The position numbers and the translations under genes were made by a program. From contig NZ_NPIB01000009.1 of assembly GCF_002849605.1 (NCBI RefSeq), positions 62,001-126,000 of the forward strand: DNA of 64,000 nt, written 5' to 3'. A model generated the notes under the pieces. It made no database searches, was not told the origin of the DNA, and was given only the letters and a program-made list of their open reading frames with translations. Source of the stretch: Photobacterium carnosum (GTDB lineage Bacteria; Pseudomonadota; Gammaproteobacteria; Enterobacterales; Vibrionaceae). Shown here in pieces: positions 46,839 through 61,081 of the stretch (the stretch's first letter is position 1; the number at the start of each line of letters is the position of its first letter).

Positions 46839-47825
46839 ATGAAGTTGGAAAAGAAATTATTATTAGATATTACTAATCTTAAAGTCCATTTTAATATTGC
46901 GTCTAAATCAGCATGGCCTTGGAGCCAACCATCAAAATTAAAAGCCGTTGATGGGGTTAATGTGTGCGTTTATGAAGGTGAGACTTTAGGTATTGTTGGT
47001 GAGTCAGGATGTGGTAAATCAACGTTTGCGCGCGCCATCATAGGGTTAGTGGAGGCGACAGAGGGGAAGGTAGTATGGTTAGGACAAGATCTCACTAAAC
47101 TTAATCACAGTGCGTTGCGTGAAAAACGTAAACAGATTCAAATGATTTTCCAAGATCCATTAGCATCCTTAAACCCACGTATGACCGTTGGCGAAATTAT
47201 TGCAGAGCCATTAAAAGCATTTTACAGCCAATTATCTAAAGATGAGGTGAAACAACAAGTGCAGGCGATGATGACAAAAGTTGGATTATTACCCAATGTC
47301 ATTAACCGTTATCCTCATGAATTTTCTGGTGGACAATGTCAACGTATTGGTATTGCACGAGCGCTGATTTTAAAGCCTAAAATGATTATTTGTGATGAGC
47401 CCGTATCTGCACTTGATGTTTCGATTCAAGCGCAAGTGGTTAATTTGCTTAAATCTTTGCAAAAAGAAATGGGGCTAAGTTTAATTTTTATTGCGCATGA
47501 CTTATCGGTTGTTAAACATATATCAGATCGGGTATTGGTAATGTATTTAGGTAATACCGTTGAGATGGGAGACTGTAAAACCCTTTTTGCCGATCCTCAG
47601 CATCCGTACACTAAAGCATTAATGTCAGCGGTTCCTATTCCTGATCCGAAATTAGAACGTAATAAACAGATTGAATTATTAGAAGGCGAGTTACCTTCAC
47701 CGATGAATCCGCCATCCGGCTGTGTTTTCCGTACACGTTGCCCTAAAGCTGTCGCTGTTTGTGCAGAGCAAAAGCCTGAATTACGGGGTACGTATCAGCA
47801 TACTGTAGCATGTCTAGCGCTTTAA
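46839..47825 (+). CDS. oppF: Oligopeptide ABC transporter ATPase OppF
   Basis: A 328-residue ATPase, second nucleotide-binding subunit. Walker A GESGCGKS, signature EFSGGQCQR, Walker B MIICDEPVSALD, and the Opp/Dpp C-terminal cysteine motif (CVFRTRCPKAVAVC) that may hold a 4Fe-4S cluster. It starts 2 bp after the oppD region. If oppD is truly broken, OppF alone is not expected to sustain normal uptake. Confidence 0.96.
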   Translation: MKLEKKLLLDITNLKVHFNIASKSAWPWSQPSKLKAVDGVNVCVYEGETLGIVGESGCGKSTFARAIIGLVEATEGKVVWLGQDLTKLNHSALREKRKQIQMIFQDPLASLNPRMTVGEIIAEPLKAFYSQLSKDEVKQQVQAMMTKVGLLPNVINRYPHEFSGGQCQRIGIARALILKPKMIICDEPVSALDVSIQAQVVNLLKSLQKEMGLSLIFIAHDLSVVKHISDRVLVMYLGNTVEMGDCKTLFADPQHPYTKALMSAVPIPDPKLERNKQIELLEGELPSPMNPPSGCVFRTRCPKAVAVCAEQKPELRGTYQHTVACLAL

Positions 47826-47912
47826 TTATGAAAGAGGAATAATGACCTGTTATTAACTATGCGTTATTCCATTTTAGATAATATTTTATCAATGCATTAT
47901 TCTATTGTTAAT

Positions 47913-47941
47913 AAAAAGGACGTTATGAGATAACGTCCTTA
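47913..47941. terminator. Terminator between oppF and purB
   Basis: AAGGACGTTA-tgaga-TAACGTCCTT. The T run is on the minus side, so it best serves purB, though it may also stop opp transcription. Confidence 0.8.
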
Positions 47942-47971
47942 ATTATTAAACTAATCTATATCGAAGATAAT

Positions 47972-49375
<1,404 letters not shown>

Positions 49376-49427
49376 TTAATATTCAGCCTGATTTTTCAGG
49401 CTGAATTGAAGTTAGCAATGCGTTAGT

Positions 49428-50045
49428 TTAATTTCGAGCGAGTAAGATTTTTGCTTGCTCTAACATTTGCTTACGACCAAATAATAAATGACGGCGTTTA
49501 CCACCGACTTGACTCCAAAGGACAGCACTACGAACGGCAGCAAGTAACAGTGCCCGAACGCGATGCTGAACATTAGGTAATTGTAATTGCGCTGGCGTGC
49601 CAGATACTTGAATTCTAGGTCCTAGTGGACTGATAATATCCAAATAAATACTGGCAATATTACTCAGCATTTGTTCATCAAGAAGGTTAAAATGAACCGT
49701 TTGACGTTTCAATGTACCCACTCGATCACCCAGTTGTGCCATGCTATCGCGACGCGCTGATAATTTTCGTTCAAGCGCCATCACACCCACAAGGTAGCGG
49801 GTTATTTCATTGCCTGATGATGAACCATCAATATCGCGTACCATCGATTCTAAACCGATACGTAAGTCAGCTTCGCTACCATAGACGCCTATAGTATCGC
49901 TTGGGTCTGTTGCCATAATGCTATTGAGCATAGTGGATAATGCTGCTGAATCACAATTGCCATTACGGGCAACGTCTTGAACTAATTTGACTGCTTGGCA
50001 CATGCCTGCAAACGCAATCGTTCGATCATAAATAGAGTAAGCCAC
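49428..50045 (-). CDS. hflD: High-frequency-lysogenisation protein HflD homologue
   Basis: A 205-residue helical, membrane-associated protein of the HflD (YcfC) family. In E. coli it binds phage lambda CII; its core role is unclear. Conserved: [33 protein letters not shown] and [22 protein letters not shown] 50045 sits nine bases after AAGGAG and gives [12 protein letters not shown], like E. coli; a TTG at 50051 is possible. Confidence 0.92.
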   Translation of the reverse strand: MAYSIYDRTIAFAGMCQAVKLVQDVARNGNCDSAALSTMLNSIMATDPSDTIGVYGSEADLRIGLESMVRDIDGSSSGNEITRYLVGVMALERKLSARRDSMAQLGDRVGTLKRQTVHFNLLDEQMLSNIASIYLDIISPLGPRIQVSGTPAQLQLPNVQHRVRALLLAAVRSAVLWSQVGGKRRHLLFGRKQMLEQAKILLARN

Positions 50046-50059
50046 GCGCAAAAACTCCT

Positions 50060-51549
<1,490 letters not shown>

Positions 51550-52200
51550 TTACGCTTGAATTGGGGCTGGAAGAGTGATCTCTTTCCATTCTCCTGGTGC
51601 TAAATCTGCCACAGTCCATTGTGCCATTTGATAGCGAATTAAACGTAATGTTGGAAAGCCAATATGCGCCGTCATACGACGAACTTGGCGGTTACGACCT
51701 TCACGTAAAGTAATTGCTAACCATGTGGTTGGAATATTTTTACGCTCACGAATAGGTGGCGTACGTTCCCAAATTTGTGGTGATTCAATAACTTCAATCC
51801 CAGCGGGTAATGTTGGGCCATCTTTTAATGTCACCCCATCACGTAATTGCTGTAAATCTTCAGCTGTTGGTGCACCTTCAACTTGTACCCAATAGACTTT
51901 TGCCTGTTTCGATTGAGGCTGCGTTAACCGTGCTTGCAAAATACCATCATTGGTTAGTACCAGTAAGCCTTCGCTGTCTTTATCTAATCTTCCTGCAGGA
52001 TAAACATCTTTTACCGGGATGAAATCAGCTAAGGTGCTGTCACCTGGTTCACCTGAAAATTGGGTCAAAGTGTTATAAGGTTTGTTAAATAAAATCACTT
52101 TTTGTGGTCCGCGAGGACGCTTCGGTTTATTTATTTTTCTTGACGCTCTGCGCTCATTATTGGCACGAAGAGGTTGACGATTTGTGGTGTTTGGCTTCAT
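51550..52200 (-). CDS. rluE: 23S rRNA pseudouridine synthase RluE (U2457)
   Basis: A 216-residue pseudouridine synthase of the RsuA family. The catalytic Asp lies in [19 protein letters not shown]; the C-terminal [23 protein letters not shown] motif is intact. The N-terminal 35 residues are a basic, disordered extension ([17 protein letters not shown]). No S4 domain, as expected for RluE. Divergent from icd, as in other gammaproteobacteria. Confidence 0.93.
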   Translation of the reverse strand: MKPNTTNRQPLRANNERRASRKINKPKRPRGPQKVILFNKPYNTLTQFSGEPGDSTLADFIPVKDVYPAGRLDKDSEGLLVLTNDGILQARLTQPQSKQAKVYWVQVEGAPTAEDLQQLRDGVTLKDGPTLPAGIEVIESPQIWERTPPIRERKNIPTTWLAITLREGRNRQVRRMTAHIGFPTLRLIRYQMAQWTVADLAPGEWKEITLPAPIQA

Positions 52201-52343
52201 AAATACGCGTTATTGTGAGAGTTGAGGATTTGAACACACTTATTATACGTGAAAAATTACACAATTGACGTATTGATAAAATTTAAAGTATGATTTGCTC
52301 GCTTCTTACAAAACGTTAACAAATGGACGCTAGGAGATTTAAA

Positions 52344-53597
52344 ATGGATAGTAAAGTAATTGTACCAACAGCAGGTCAGAAAATAACAGTAGATGCTGAA
52401 GGTAAATTGATTGTTCCTAATACCCCGATTATTCCGTACATCGAAGGTGACGGTATCGGGATCGATGTAAGTCCAGCAATGATTAAAGTTGTGGATGCCG
52501 CGGTTAAGAAAGCGTACGCCGGAGACCGAAAAATTGAGTGGATGGAAATCTACACGGGTGAAAAATCAACCCAAGTTTATGGTGATGACGCATGGCTTCC
52601 ACAAGAAACTCTTGATTTTATTCGCGAATATAAAGTTGCTATTAAAGGTCCATTAACAACCCCTGTTGGTGGTGGTATTCGATCTCTTAATGTTGCATTG
52701 CGTCAAGAGCTTGATCTTTATATTTGTGTTCGTCCTGTACGTTATTTTAATGGCGTACCAAGCCCAGTTAAACGTCCAGAATTAACTGACATGGTTATCT
52801 ACCGTGAAAATTCAGAAGATATTTATGCGGGTGTTGAATACCAAGCAGGTACTGCTGAAGCAGATAAAGTTATTCAGTTCCTACAACAAGAAATGGGCGC
52901 GACGAAAATTCGTTTCCCACAACAATGTGGTATTGGCATTAAGCCTGTATCAGAAGAGGGAACGAAACGTTTAATTCGTGCCGCTATTCAATACACTCTT
53001 GATAATGATCGTGATTCGTTAACCTTAGTACATAAAGGTAATATCATGAAATTTACTGAAGGTGCGTTTAAAGATTGGGGTTACGATGTTGCGCTACAAG
53101 AATTCGGTGCTGAATTACTTGATGGTGGCCCTTGGATGACGTTAAAGAATCCAAACACAGGTAAAGAAATTGTGATTAAGGATTGCATTGCTGATGCTTT
53201 CTTACAGCAGATTTTACTGCGTCCAGAAGAATATGATGTTATTGCAACCATGAACCTTAATGGTGATTACATCTCTGATGCTTTAGCGGCTCAAGTGGGT
53301 GGTATTGGTATTGCTCCGGGTGCAAATATTGGTGATGGAGTGGCTTTATTTGAAGCAACGCATGGCACTGCACCTAAATATGCAGGTCAAGATAAAGTAA
53401 ATCCGGGATCATTGATTCTTTCTGCTGAAATGATGTTACGCCATATGGGTTGGACAGAAGCGGCTGATTTGATTATTAGTTCAATGGAAGCGGCGATCAG
53501 TAATAAGACCGTAACCTATGATTTTGAGCGTTTAATGGAAGGTGCTAATTTACGTAAGTGTTCACAATTTGCTGATGACATGATTGAACAAATGTAA
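52344..53597 (+). CDS. icd: Isocitrate dehydrogenase (NADP+)
   Basis: TCA-cycle enzyme converting isocitrate to 2-oxoglutarate. The 417-residue product matches E. coli Icd closely; Ser114 in [12 protein letters not shown] is the site equivalent to phosphorylated Ser113. ATG 52344, with AGGAG about 6-11 bases upstream, gives MDSKVIVP like E. coli MESKVVVP; the ATG at 52323 is upstream of that ribosome-binding site. Confidence 0.97.
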   Translation: MDSKVIVPTAGQKITVDAEGKLIVPNTPIIPYIEGDGIGIDVSPAMIKVVDAAVKKAYAGDRKIEWMEIYTGEKSTQVYGDDAWLPQETLDFIREYKVAIKGPLTTPVGGGIRSLNVALRQELDLYICVRPVRYFNGVPSPVKRPELTDMVIYRENSEDIYAGVEYQAGTAEADKVIQFLQQEMGATKIRFPQQCGIGIKPVSEEGTKRLIRAAIQYTLDNDRDSLTLVHKGNIMKFTEGAFKDWGYDVALQEFGAELLDGGPWMTLKNPNTGKEIVIKDCIADAFLQQILLRPEEYDVIATMNLNGDYISDALAAQVGGIGIAPGANIGDGVALFEATHGTAPKYAGQDKVNPGSLILSAEMMLRHMGWTEAADLIISSMEAAISNKTVTYDFERLMEGANLRKCSQFADDMIEQM

Positions 53598-53623
53598 TTA
53601 TTCATACCGCTAGATAATCGTTT

Positions 53624-53651
53624 AAGGCTCAGCATTTGCTGGGCCTTTTTT
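53624..53651 (+). terminator. Terminator of icd
   Basis: AAGGCTCAGC-attt-GCTGGGCCTT with a T run. Confidence 0.88.
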
Positions 53652-54092
53652 ATACCTATTATTTTTTATACCTATTATATTATGCAACTAATCTATTAAT
53701 ACCAAAGTGTTGGGTAAACAGAAAAAATGTGTTGGTAGATTAATCAAATACACTATGTACTCGTGCGCTAACTCTCAAACAGATAACAACAAAAGTATCT
53801 AGATATAGGCAGTTGATTAAAATTGGAATAGGATAGGATTACAATGAATATGTTTGTTTTTTGTTAAAAATGCTGCCGTTTTGAGTCGCATTTAAAAGAA
53901 TGATAATCGAACTTTTTTATGCGAGTTTTATGCAGTTAGTGCAAGGGGTAAAAAACTGCGTTTTTAGCTATAGATGAATATTATAATGTAAAATTGAATA
54001 CGAATACTTAATAACCTCAGATGGCTGTCGAAGTCGATGGGTAATTAGTATATTGTATCAGTCATTAAAATTTTGGTTTCAAGTTAACGAAT
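53652..54092. other. Intergenic region icd-cspD
   Basis: AT-rich. A 16-bp unit is tandemly duplicated at 53646-53678 (TTTTTATACCTATTAT). A weak hairpin GCAGTT/AACTGC with T run lies near 53932-53965. No ORF or known RNA recognised. Confidence 0.35.
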
Positions 54093-54117
54093 AAAAGGTG
54101 AGATAATCTCACCTTTT
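54093..54117 (-). terminator. Terminator of cspD
   Basis: AAAAGGTGAGATaATCTCACCTTTT, 12-bp arms around a single base, 25 bp before the cspD stop side. Confidence 0.75.
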
Positions 54118-54142
54118 AATGTGCATCTAATACTGGGTCCGC

Positions 54143-54364
54143 TTATTTGGCTTCATCGCCTTGTGCGGGAACAATAGCACTTGCATGGTAACCTTTAGGG
54201 CCAGTTTGAACCTCGTAGTTCACTTGTTGACCTGCCTTAAGTGTTCGGTAACCATCCATCTGAATTGTTGAATAGTGAGCGAAAATATCGTCTTTACCTT
54301 CTTCGGGGCAGATGAAGCCAAATCCTTTGGCGTTATTGAACCATTTCACTGTACCTATTGCCAT
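54143..54364 (-). CDS. cspD: Cold-shock-like protein CspD
   Basis: A 73-residue OB-fold nucleic-acid-binding protein with RNP motifs KGFGFIC and DIFAHYS. In E. coli CspD inhibits replication in stationary phase. The start is Met 54364 (MAIGTVKWFNN); the frame extends upstream to 54388 without support. Divergent from clpS, the conserved arrangement. Confidence 0.95.
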   Translation of the reverse strand: MAIGTVKWFNNAKGFGFICPEEGKDDIFAHYSTIQMDGYRTLKAGQQVNYEVQTGPKGYHASAIVPAQGDEAK

Positions 54365-54584
54365 GCTATACATCCTTTTTGCATTCAAGTTCCATTTGAC
54401 ATTAGTTGCTTATTCAGTAATGTTTTGTTGCATACTAATGCGATTTTGATGCAGATTACATCTACTATAATTTACAATGTAGTAAAATAAACTAGTCAGT
54501 CAAGTATTGTTTGTAACATTTTGATAAAATCTTTTATTAACTTGGCTATAGCCAGCTCACGAATTAATGAACTAAGATAAAACT

Positions 54585-54905
54585 ATGAGTAAGTTATACG
54601 AATGGATGAATCCTGAATCTGATGTGTTAGATAAGGAAGAAATCCAAGTTAAGCCGCCATCGATGTATAAAGTAGTACTAAATAATGACGATTATACGCC
54701 GATGGATTTTGTGATTGATGTGTTACAAACATTTTTTTCCATGGATCTGGAGAAAGCTTCTCAGTTAATGCTCGCGGTACATTATGAAGGTAAAGCCATT
54801 TGTGGCACCTTTACTGCCGAAGTAGCAGAAACAAAAGTTGCGCAAGTAATGATGTACGCACGGGAAAATGAACACCCGTTGTTGTGTACGATGGAAAAAG
54901 CATAA
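54585..54905 (+). CDS. clpS: ATP-dependent Clp protease adaptor ClpS
   Basis: A 106-residue adaptor that binds N-degron substrates and delivers them to ClpAP. Conserved: [20 protein letters not shown] and [20 protein letters not shown], which form the N-end-residue pocket. It lies 47 bp before clpA. The Bpt transferase encoded at 57.8-58.5 kb makes such N-degrons. Confidence 0.97.
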   Translation: MSKLYEWMNPESDVLDKEEIQVKPPSMYKVVLNNDDYTPMDFVIDVLQTFFSMDLEKASQLMLAVHYEGKAICGTFTAEVAETKVAQVMMYARENEHPLLCTMEKA

Positions 54906-54952
54906 TCTTTTTCCGGCACGCCATATTGAGTGGTTTTTAGGGGAGGTGCCTT

Positions 54953-57223
54953 ATGCTAAATAAAGAACTTGAAGCAAGCCTGAATGGTGCATTTGCACGA
55001 GCAAGGGAAAAGCGTCATGAGTTTATGACGGTAGAACATTTATTGATGGCACTGTTAGAGAATGTCGCCACACAAGAGGCGTTATTAGCGTGTCGTGCTG
55101 ATCTTGATCTGTTGCGTAAAGAGCTAGATTCTTTTATTGAACAAACAACACCCTTAATTCCAGTGGATGATGAAAGTCGTGAAACCCAACCAACATTGAG
55201 TTTTCAGCGGGTGTTACAACGTGCTGTGTTTCATGTCCAGTCTTCTGGCCGTAGTGAAGTCACTGGTGCTAATGTATTGGTTGCGATTTTTAGCGAGCAG
55301 GAATCACATGCAGCATACTTGCTCAAAAAAAGTGATATTAGCCGTCTTGATGTAGTGAACTTTATTTCTCATGGCACTGTTAAAGGCAGTGATAATGATG
55401 ACGTAAACCCATCTGAGATAGGTAATACCGAAGAGCAACGCACAGAGCAAGGTAGTTCTGAAGATAAGCTTGAGAATTTTGCGATTAACCTTAACCTATT
55501 AGCGAAATCAGGCGGTATTGACCCTCTGATTGGCCGAGATCAAGAGCTAGAACGTACTGTACAAGTACTTTGCCGGCGTCGAAAAAATAATCCGTTATTA
55601 GTGGGTGAAGCGGGTGTCGGTAAAACGGCTATCGCTGAAGGTCTTGCATGGCGTATTGTTGAAGGGCAAGTGCCTGAGATTATTCAAAATTGTGTGATTT
55701 ATTCGCTTGATATTGGTTCTCTTTTAGCGGGTACAAAATACCGTGGTGACTTTGAAAAACGTTTTAAAGGTATTTTAAAACAGCTTGAAAAAGAAGAACA
55801 CGCGATTTTGTTTATTGATGAAATTCATACCATTATTGGTGCAGGTGCAGCCTCCGGTGGTCAAGTTGATGCGGCAAACTTACTTAAGCCACTATTGAGT
55901 AGCGGTAAGCTTCGTTGCATGGGTTCAACAACCTATCAAGAATACAGCAATATTTTTGAGAAGGAGCGTGCGTTATCACGCCGTTTCCAAAAAATTGATG
56001 TGGTTGAACCGTCATTAGATGACACTACTAAAATCTTGATGGGTTTGAAGTCAAAATACGAAGCGCATCATGAAGTACGTTTTACCAATAAAGCGATTCG
56101 TGCTGCGGTTGAGTTATCAGCTAAATACATTAATGAACGTCATTTACCCGATAAAGCGATTGATGTTATTGATGAAGCCGGTGCACGTTGTCGTTTAGCA
56201 CCTGCCAGCCGCCGTAAGAAAACAGTCAATGTTGGTGATATTGAAGCCATGATTGCTAAAATGGCGCGTATTCCAGAGAAATCAATCTCCAGCAGTGATC
56301 GTGACGTACTAAAAACTCTTGAGAGCAGATTAAAAATGCTGGTTTTTGGTCAAGATAATGCCATTAGTGTATTAACTGAAGCGATCAAATTAAGTCGAGC
56401 TGGATTAAGTGCTGAGAATAAACCGGTTGGTTCATTCTTATTTGCAGGCCCAACGGGTGTCGGTAAAACAGAAGTAACGGTACAGTTAGCGCGTACTATG
56501 GGCATTGAGCTGTTGCGTTTTGATATGTCGGAGTACATGGAACGTCATACAGTGAGTCGTTTAATCGGTGCTCCTCCTGGTTATGTGGGTTATGACCAAG
56601 GTGGTTTATTAACTGACGCCGTAATTAAAAATCCTCATTCCGTTGTTCTGCTGGATGAAATTGAAAAAGCGCATCCTGATGTGTTCAATTTATTATTACA
56701 AATAATGGATAACGGCACGCTTACTGATAATAATGGTCGTAAGGCTGATTTCCGTAATGTTATTTTTGTAATGACAACTAATGCGGGTGTTACTGAAACA
56801 GTACGTAAGTCGATTGGTCTTATTCAGCAAGATCATAGTCATGATGCGATGGCAGAGATTAAACGTATCTTTACACCAGAGTTCCGTAACCGTCTGGATA
56901 ATATCATTTGGTTTAATCATCTTGAAAAAGACATTATTGGTCAAGTGGTCGATAAATTTATCGTGGAACTACAAGCGCAGCTAGATGCTCGTGGTGTATC
57001 GATGGAAGTCTCTGAGCGTGCTCGTGAGTGGATGTCAGATAAAGGTTATGATAAGGCGATGGGCGCACGTCCAATGGCACGTGTGATTCAAGAGAACCTT
57101 AAAAAGCCACTTGCGAATGAATTGTTGTTTGGTTCATTAGTTAATGGTGGTTCAGTACGTGTTGATTACATTAATGGCGAGTTAGATTTCCAATTCAATA
57201 GTGAGATGGAAGCGGCGCATTAA
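54953..57223 (+). CDS. clpA: ATP-dependent Clp protease ATPase subunit ClpA
   Basis: A 756-residue AAA+ unfoldase that feeds ClpP. Order: N-domain (two Clp repeats, [14 protein letters not shown]), first ATPase (Walker [22 protein letters not shown] Walker B), second ATPase ([26 protein letters not shown]). GGGGAGG precedes the ATG. A strong terminator follows. In E. coli a serine tRNA follows; none is seen here. Confidence 0.97.
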   Translation: MLNKELEASLNGAFARAREKRHEFMTVEHLLMALLENVATQEALLACRADLDLLRKELDSFIEQTTPLIPVDDESRETQPTLSFQRVLQRAVFHVQSSGRSEVTGANVLVAIFSEQESHAAYLLKKSDISRLDVVNFISHGTVKGSDNDDVNPSEIGNTEEQRTEQGSSEDKLENFAINLNLLAKSGGIDPLIGRDQELERTVQVLCRRRKNNPLLVGEAGVGKTAIAEGLAWRIVEGQVPEIIQNCVIYSLDIGSLLAGTKYRGDFEKRFKGILKQLEKEEHAILFIDEIHTIIGAGAASGGQVDAANLLKPLLSSGKLRCMGSTTYQEYSNIFEKERALSRRFQKIDVVEPSLDDTTKILMGLKSKYEAHHEVRFTNKAIRAAVELSAKYINERHLPDKAIDVIDEAGARCRLAPASRRKKTVNVGDIEAMIAKMARIPEKSISSSDRDVLKTLESRLKMLVFGQDNAISVLTEAIKLSRAGLSAENKPVGSFLFAGPTGVGKTEVTVQLARTMGIELLRFDMSEYMERHTVSRLIGAPPGYVGYDQGGLLTDAVIKNPHSVVLLDEIEKAHPDVFNLLLQIMDNGTLTDNNGRKADFRNVIFVMTTNAGVTETVRKSIGLIQQDHSHDAMAEIKRIFTPEFRNRLDNIIWFNHLEKDIIGQVVDKFIVELQAQLDARGVSMEVSERAREWMSDKGYDKAMGARPMARVIQENLKKPLANELLFGSLVNGGSVRVDYINGELDFQFNSEMEAAH

Positions 57224-57252
57224 AGTACTCTTTTAGTTATATAGCGATAAAC

Positions 57253-57292
57253 AAAAACGCCGTAGATAGTAACAACTATCTGCGGCGTTTTT
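57253..57292 (+). terminator. Terminator of clpA
   Basis: ACGCCGtAGATAGT-aaca-ACTATCTgCGGCGT with A and T runs; long strong stem with one mismatch. Confidence 0.9.
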
Positions 57293-57328
57293 ATATTATG
57301 ACTACTTGTGATCATCATCCGCTAAAAT

Positions 57329-57354
57329 AAAACCCAGCAAATAGGCTGGGTTTT
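57329..57354 (-). terminator. Terminator of infA
   Basis: AAAACCCAGC-ctattt-GCTGGGTTTT on the minus strand, about 30 bp beyond the infA stop. Confidence 0.85.
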
Positions 57355-57383
57355 ATTTGCAGCACTAATCTTTTAGAGAAAGA

Positions 57384-57611
<228 letters not shown>

Positions 57612-57810
57612 TTAGGCTACCAGCCATTCATCTTGATCGGGCTGGATAATGCCTTGAAACTGTTTGAGTGTAAAGTTTAGGACGTAATTTTACCCTTGCT
57701 AGCTGTTTTTGTCAGCTTTTGTTCGCGATTAATCCATTTTTTCTCAGCTAATTAACAAAAGGTGATGTAAATAAGTCGTTATTGCGGCTATTTTGACCGC
57801 TTTGGTTTTT

Positions 57811-58515
57811 TTATAATACCGAAGAGATCCATTCACCATTGATTAATTTTTGATGTGGTGAGAAGCGAATTTTGTAATTCATCTCTCGGCATTGATCAAT
57901 TTGATAGCCAGGATAGAGCCATTGGCGCTGTGTTTGATGGCAAATTTCAATTTGTAGTAGAACACATAATGTGCCTAATGATAATTTATGATCTGGCTCA
58001 AAAAAGCTATAAACCGCACTGAGTGAATCAGGAAATACATCGGTAATAGCAATTGCAATTAATTGATTATCTTGATAAAGATGTAAGAAAGCAATATTCA
58101 TCCATGATGCACTAATAAAATCAAAAAATTGTTCTTTATTAGCTGGAAACATTGAGCCGCTAGCATGACGAACCGTAATATAACGCTCATAGAGTTCAAA
58201 CCAATCAGGATCTAATTGTTGTTTAAATTCCCACTGTAATTTTTTTAATTGATTTTGTTGGCGTTTTTGGCTTTTAGATGGTGTGAATTCTGTGCAATTA
58301 ACGCGCAATGGTGTACAAGCATTACAGTTTTTACACATTGGTTTATAAATGATACTGCCGCTACGGCGATAACCTGAACTAATTAATAAATCGTAACCAT
58401 TAGGGGTTAACCACGGTTGATCCATTACAACCCCAAGTTGATCACGTTGTTGTGGTAAGTAATTACAGTCACCTTCAGGTGTAAGACCCAGTTGTAAGGA
58501 TAATTCTTTCATCAT
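57811..58515 (-). CDS. bpt: Aspartate/glutamate leucyltransferase
   Basis: Bpt adds leucine to proteins starting with Asp or Glu, creating N-degrons for ClpS-ClpAP, encoded 1-3 kb away. Conserved: CKNCNACTPLRV cysteines, YKPMC and the C-terminal YPGYQIDQCREMNYK. Starting at ATG 58515 gives 234 residues (MMKELSLQLGLTPEG), in line with Vibrio proteins; ATG 58554 would overlap aat by 31 bases. Confidence 0.93.
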   Translation of the reverse strand: MMKELSLQLGLTPEGDCNYLPQQRDQLGVVMDQPWLTPNGYDLLISSGYRRSGSIIYKPMCKNCNACTPLRVNCTEFTPSKSQKRQQNQLKKLQWEFKQQLDPDWFELYERYITVRHASGSMFPANKEQFFDFISASWMNIAFLHLYQDNQLIAIAITDVFPDSLSAVYSFFEPDHKLSLGTLCVLLQIEICHQTQRQWLYPGYQIDQCREMNYKIRFSPHQKLINGEWISSVL

Positions 58516-58523
58516 TAATTCGT

Positions 58524-59228
58524 TTATAACACTAAAGTTTGAGGGTGATAGCATTCAGCGGGTAATACACTATCTCGTTGCTGATGCAATTGTGTTAAAA
58601 AAGTCGGACGATCTAATTCACTCGCACCTAAAGAGGCTAGATGGGGGTTCATCATTTGGCAATCAATGAGAGTGCCACCGTGGTTTGAATAATGGTAACA
58701 AAAATACCATAACGCAATTTTTGAGGCGTTATCCGCAAGGGAGAACATTGATTCGCCACAAAAAACACTGCCCATGGAAATTCCATAAAAACCACCGACT
58801 AATTGTTGATCTTGCCATACTTCTACTGAGTGACACTCACCAATATCATGTAATTTTTGATAAGCGTTAATCATCTCTTCAGTGATCCAAGTGTGCTCTG
58901 GGCCACGAGATTCAGCACATTGACGGATCACCGCATGACAGGCATGGTTGATGGTGACGGTATAAGATACTTTTCGCATAAATTTGCGTAAGCTTTTACT
59001 GGGTGTAAATTGCTGTGGAATAAAGATCCCACGTGGGGTTGGACTCCACCATAAAATAGGTTCGCCCTGTGAGTACCATGGAAAAATGCCGTGACGATAA
59101 GCTTGGCGTAGACGTTGTGGGCTAAGATCACCACCAAAAGCGAGTAGTCCATTAGGATCGGCAAGGGCGGTACTTGGATCGGGAAATTGTAATGATGAAG
59201 GATCAATTTCGGGTATATAAATCGTCAT
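58524..59228 (-). CDS. aat: Leucyl/phenylalanyl-tRNA-protein transferase
   Basis: Aat adds Leu or Phe to N-terminal Lys/Arg, the other N-degron route to ClpS. The 234-residue product carries GLLAFGGDLSPQRLRQAYRHGIFPWY, ILWWSPTPRGIF and YGISMGSVFCGESMFS. It precedes bpt on the same strand with a 9-bp gap, so both transferases are probably cotranscribed. Confidence 0.97.
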   Translation of the reverse strand: MTIYIPEIDPSSLQFPDPSTALADPNGLLAFGGDLSPQRLRQAYRHGIFPWYSQGEPILWWSPTPRGIFIPQQFTPSKSLRKFMRKVSYTVTINHACHAVIRQCAESRGPEHTWITEEMINAYQKLHDIGECHSVEVWQDQQLVGGFYGISMGSVFCGESMFSLADNASKIALWYFCYHYSNHGGTLIDCQMMNPHLASLGASELDRPTFLTQLHQQRDSVLPAECYHPQTLVL

Positions 59229-59290
59229 TTATTATCAACAATATGCAAGTCAAAAAGCTACGGTAGTTAATATAACATTTAACTACCGAT

Positions 59291-59328
59291 AAAAAAAACG
59301 CCAATAATCTCGATTGATTATTGACGTT
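59291..59328 (-). terminator. Terminator of cydDC
   Basis: Minus strand CAATAATC-aatcga-GATTATTG flanked by AACGt and gCGTT and followed by eight T. Confidence 0.88.
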
Positions 59329-59356
59329 ATATTTGGAGTAGATTACCAATTAGAGC

Positions 59357-61081
59357 TTAAATACGACGACATAATTCTGCATATCGACCATTTTGTGCCA
59401 GCAGTTGTTGATGCTGACCATATTCAATGATCTCACCTTCATCCATTAAGCAAATTTGATCCATACTACCGAGCCCGACTAAACGGTGCGTAATAAATAA
59501 CACTGTTTTATCTTTGGCAAACTCAAGTAATAAGGTCAATATTTGCTGTTCAGTTCGACGATCAAGCCCTTCTGTTGGTTCATCTAATAACAGAATAGGG
59601 GCGTCATGAAGTAGGGCGCGTGCAATGCCTATACGACGACGTTCACCACCTGAAATATGGCGTCCGCCATCACCAAGCCAAGTATCTAAACCATTGTCAT
59701 CAAGTAAACTACTTAAACCGACTTTAGCTAGCACCTCGACAAATTGCTCATCAGTAGCATCAGGTTTTGCTAATATTAAGTTTTCACGCAATGAGCCATT
59801 AAAGAGGTCGACTCGCTGGCTAACAACAGTGATTGCGTTACGTAATGCCGGTTCGCTCCATGTTGGCAGTGGTACACCATCAATGGAAATTGATCCTTGT
59901 TGCGGATCCCAGCTACGGGTTAGCAATTGTAATAAGGTTGATTTACCACAACCCGTACGGCCAAGTAAGGCTAGTTTTTCACCTTGTTTGATATCTAGTG
60001 ATAAATGCTTAACGACGGGTTTATCACTGCCATAATAGGTGTAACTGATATCATTAAAGCAAATGTCACCCTTAGCTATCGCGTTGTAACCCTTTGGATC
60101 AAATACGGTGTCAGGGGTTGCCTCAATAATCTCATTTAGGCGTTTAGCGGATGATAATGTTTGACCTAAATACTGGAAAGCACCAGCTACAGGCATCATC
60201 ATTTCAAAACTTGCCATGGTAGTAAAAGCGACCATTGCCACAAAAGGATCCGGCGCATGGCCGGCAATACCGTTAGCGGCAATCCACAGAATGATAACCA
60301 GAGTCCAACCTGTTGCTGCCATTAATAGACCGTTTGCTATACCTGTTAACCCTGCCATTTTTCGCTGAGCATCAAGTAATTTATCTTGTTCTGCTTCGGC
60401 TTGTTGACGGTAGCGTTCTTCTGCATTAAACAGTAATAACTCAGCGTGGCCTTGGATCCAATCTAATAGCGTGATGCGATAGTTTGCTTTGGCATAAGTT
60501 AGTGTTTCACCATTGCGTTTACCTAAGTGATAAAAAACAATCGGTAAAATAATCATTAATGCTAATAAAATACCACCAAGGGTAAAGCCTATAATGGGAT
60601 CAAACCAAGCCAGAAAGCAGGTAACAATAATAATGCCTAACACACCGATAATCAGTGGGTTAACTAGACGCAGATAGACATGATCCATTGCATCAACATC
60701 AGCAACTAAGCGATTGAGCAAGTCGGCATCACGTAAATTAGCATGACGACCGGGGATCAATGGTGTGAGTTTACGGAAAAAGAATAACCGTAAATCAGCC
60801 AGTAGTTTAAAGGTTGCGTTATGGCTTACAACACGCTCTCCCCAACGTCCTGCAGTACGCACCATAGAAAAACCACGGACACCAGCACCTGGCACCATGT
60901 AATTAAAGGTTTGGCTACCCACCAGAGTTAGACCTGCAACCGCAGAGGCAGCAATAAACCAACCGGATAACGTTAATAGACTGATGGCAGACAATAATGT
61001 CAATAAGCCTAAAATCATGCCTAAGGTTAAACCAAACCAGTGTTTACGGTAGAGTTTAAGGTAAGGGATTAAATCACGCAT
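59357..61081 (-). CDS. cydC: Cysteine/glutathione ABC exporter subunit CydC
   Basis: A 574-residue half-transporter (six spans plus ATPase) that with CydD exports cysteine and glutathione and is needed for cytochrome bd assembly. Walker A LGRTGCGKST, signature ISGGERRRIGIARALL, Walker B ILLLDEPTEGLD. It overlaps cydD by eight bases. Order cydD-cydC matches E. coli. Confidence 0.96.
   Translation of the reverse strand: MRDLIPYLKLYRKHWFGLTLGMILGLLTLLSAISLLTLSGWFIAASAVAGLTLVGSQTFNYMVPGAGVRGFSMVRTAGRWGERVVSHNATFKLLADLRLFFFRKLTPLIPGRHANLRDADLLNRLVADVDAMDHVYLRLVNPLIIGVLGIIIVTCFLAWFDPIIGFTLGGILLALMIILPIVFYHLGKRNGETLTYAKANYRITLLDWIQGHAELLLFNAEERYRQQAEAEQDKLLDAQRKMAGLTGIANGLLMAATGWTLVIILWIAANGIAGHAPDPFVAMVAFTTMASFEMMMPVAGAFQYLGQTLSSAKRLNEIIEATPDTVFDPKGYNAIAKGDICFNDISYTYYGSDKPVVKHLSLDIKQGEKLALLGRTGCGKSTLLQLLTRSWDPQQGSISIDGVPLPTWSEPALRNAITVVSQRVDLFNGSLRENLILAKPDATDEQFVEVLAKVGLSSLLDDNGLDTWLGDGGRHISGGERRRIGIARALLHDAPILLLDEPTEGLDRRTEQQILTLLLEFAKDKTVLFITHRLVGLGSMDQICLMDEGEIIEYGQHQQLLAQNGRYAELCRRI

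Noticed and set aside
53932..53965. Small RNA terminator in the icd-cspD spacer
   Set aside because: The stem is only six bases with a long loop, and no promoter or conserved core is visible upstream.
57224..57383. Serine tRNA gene between clpA and infA, as in E. coli
   Set aside because: The gap is filled by two terminators and holds no tRNA-like sequence.
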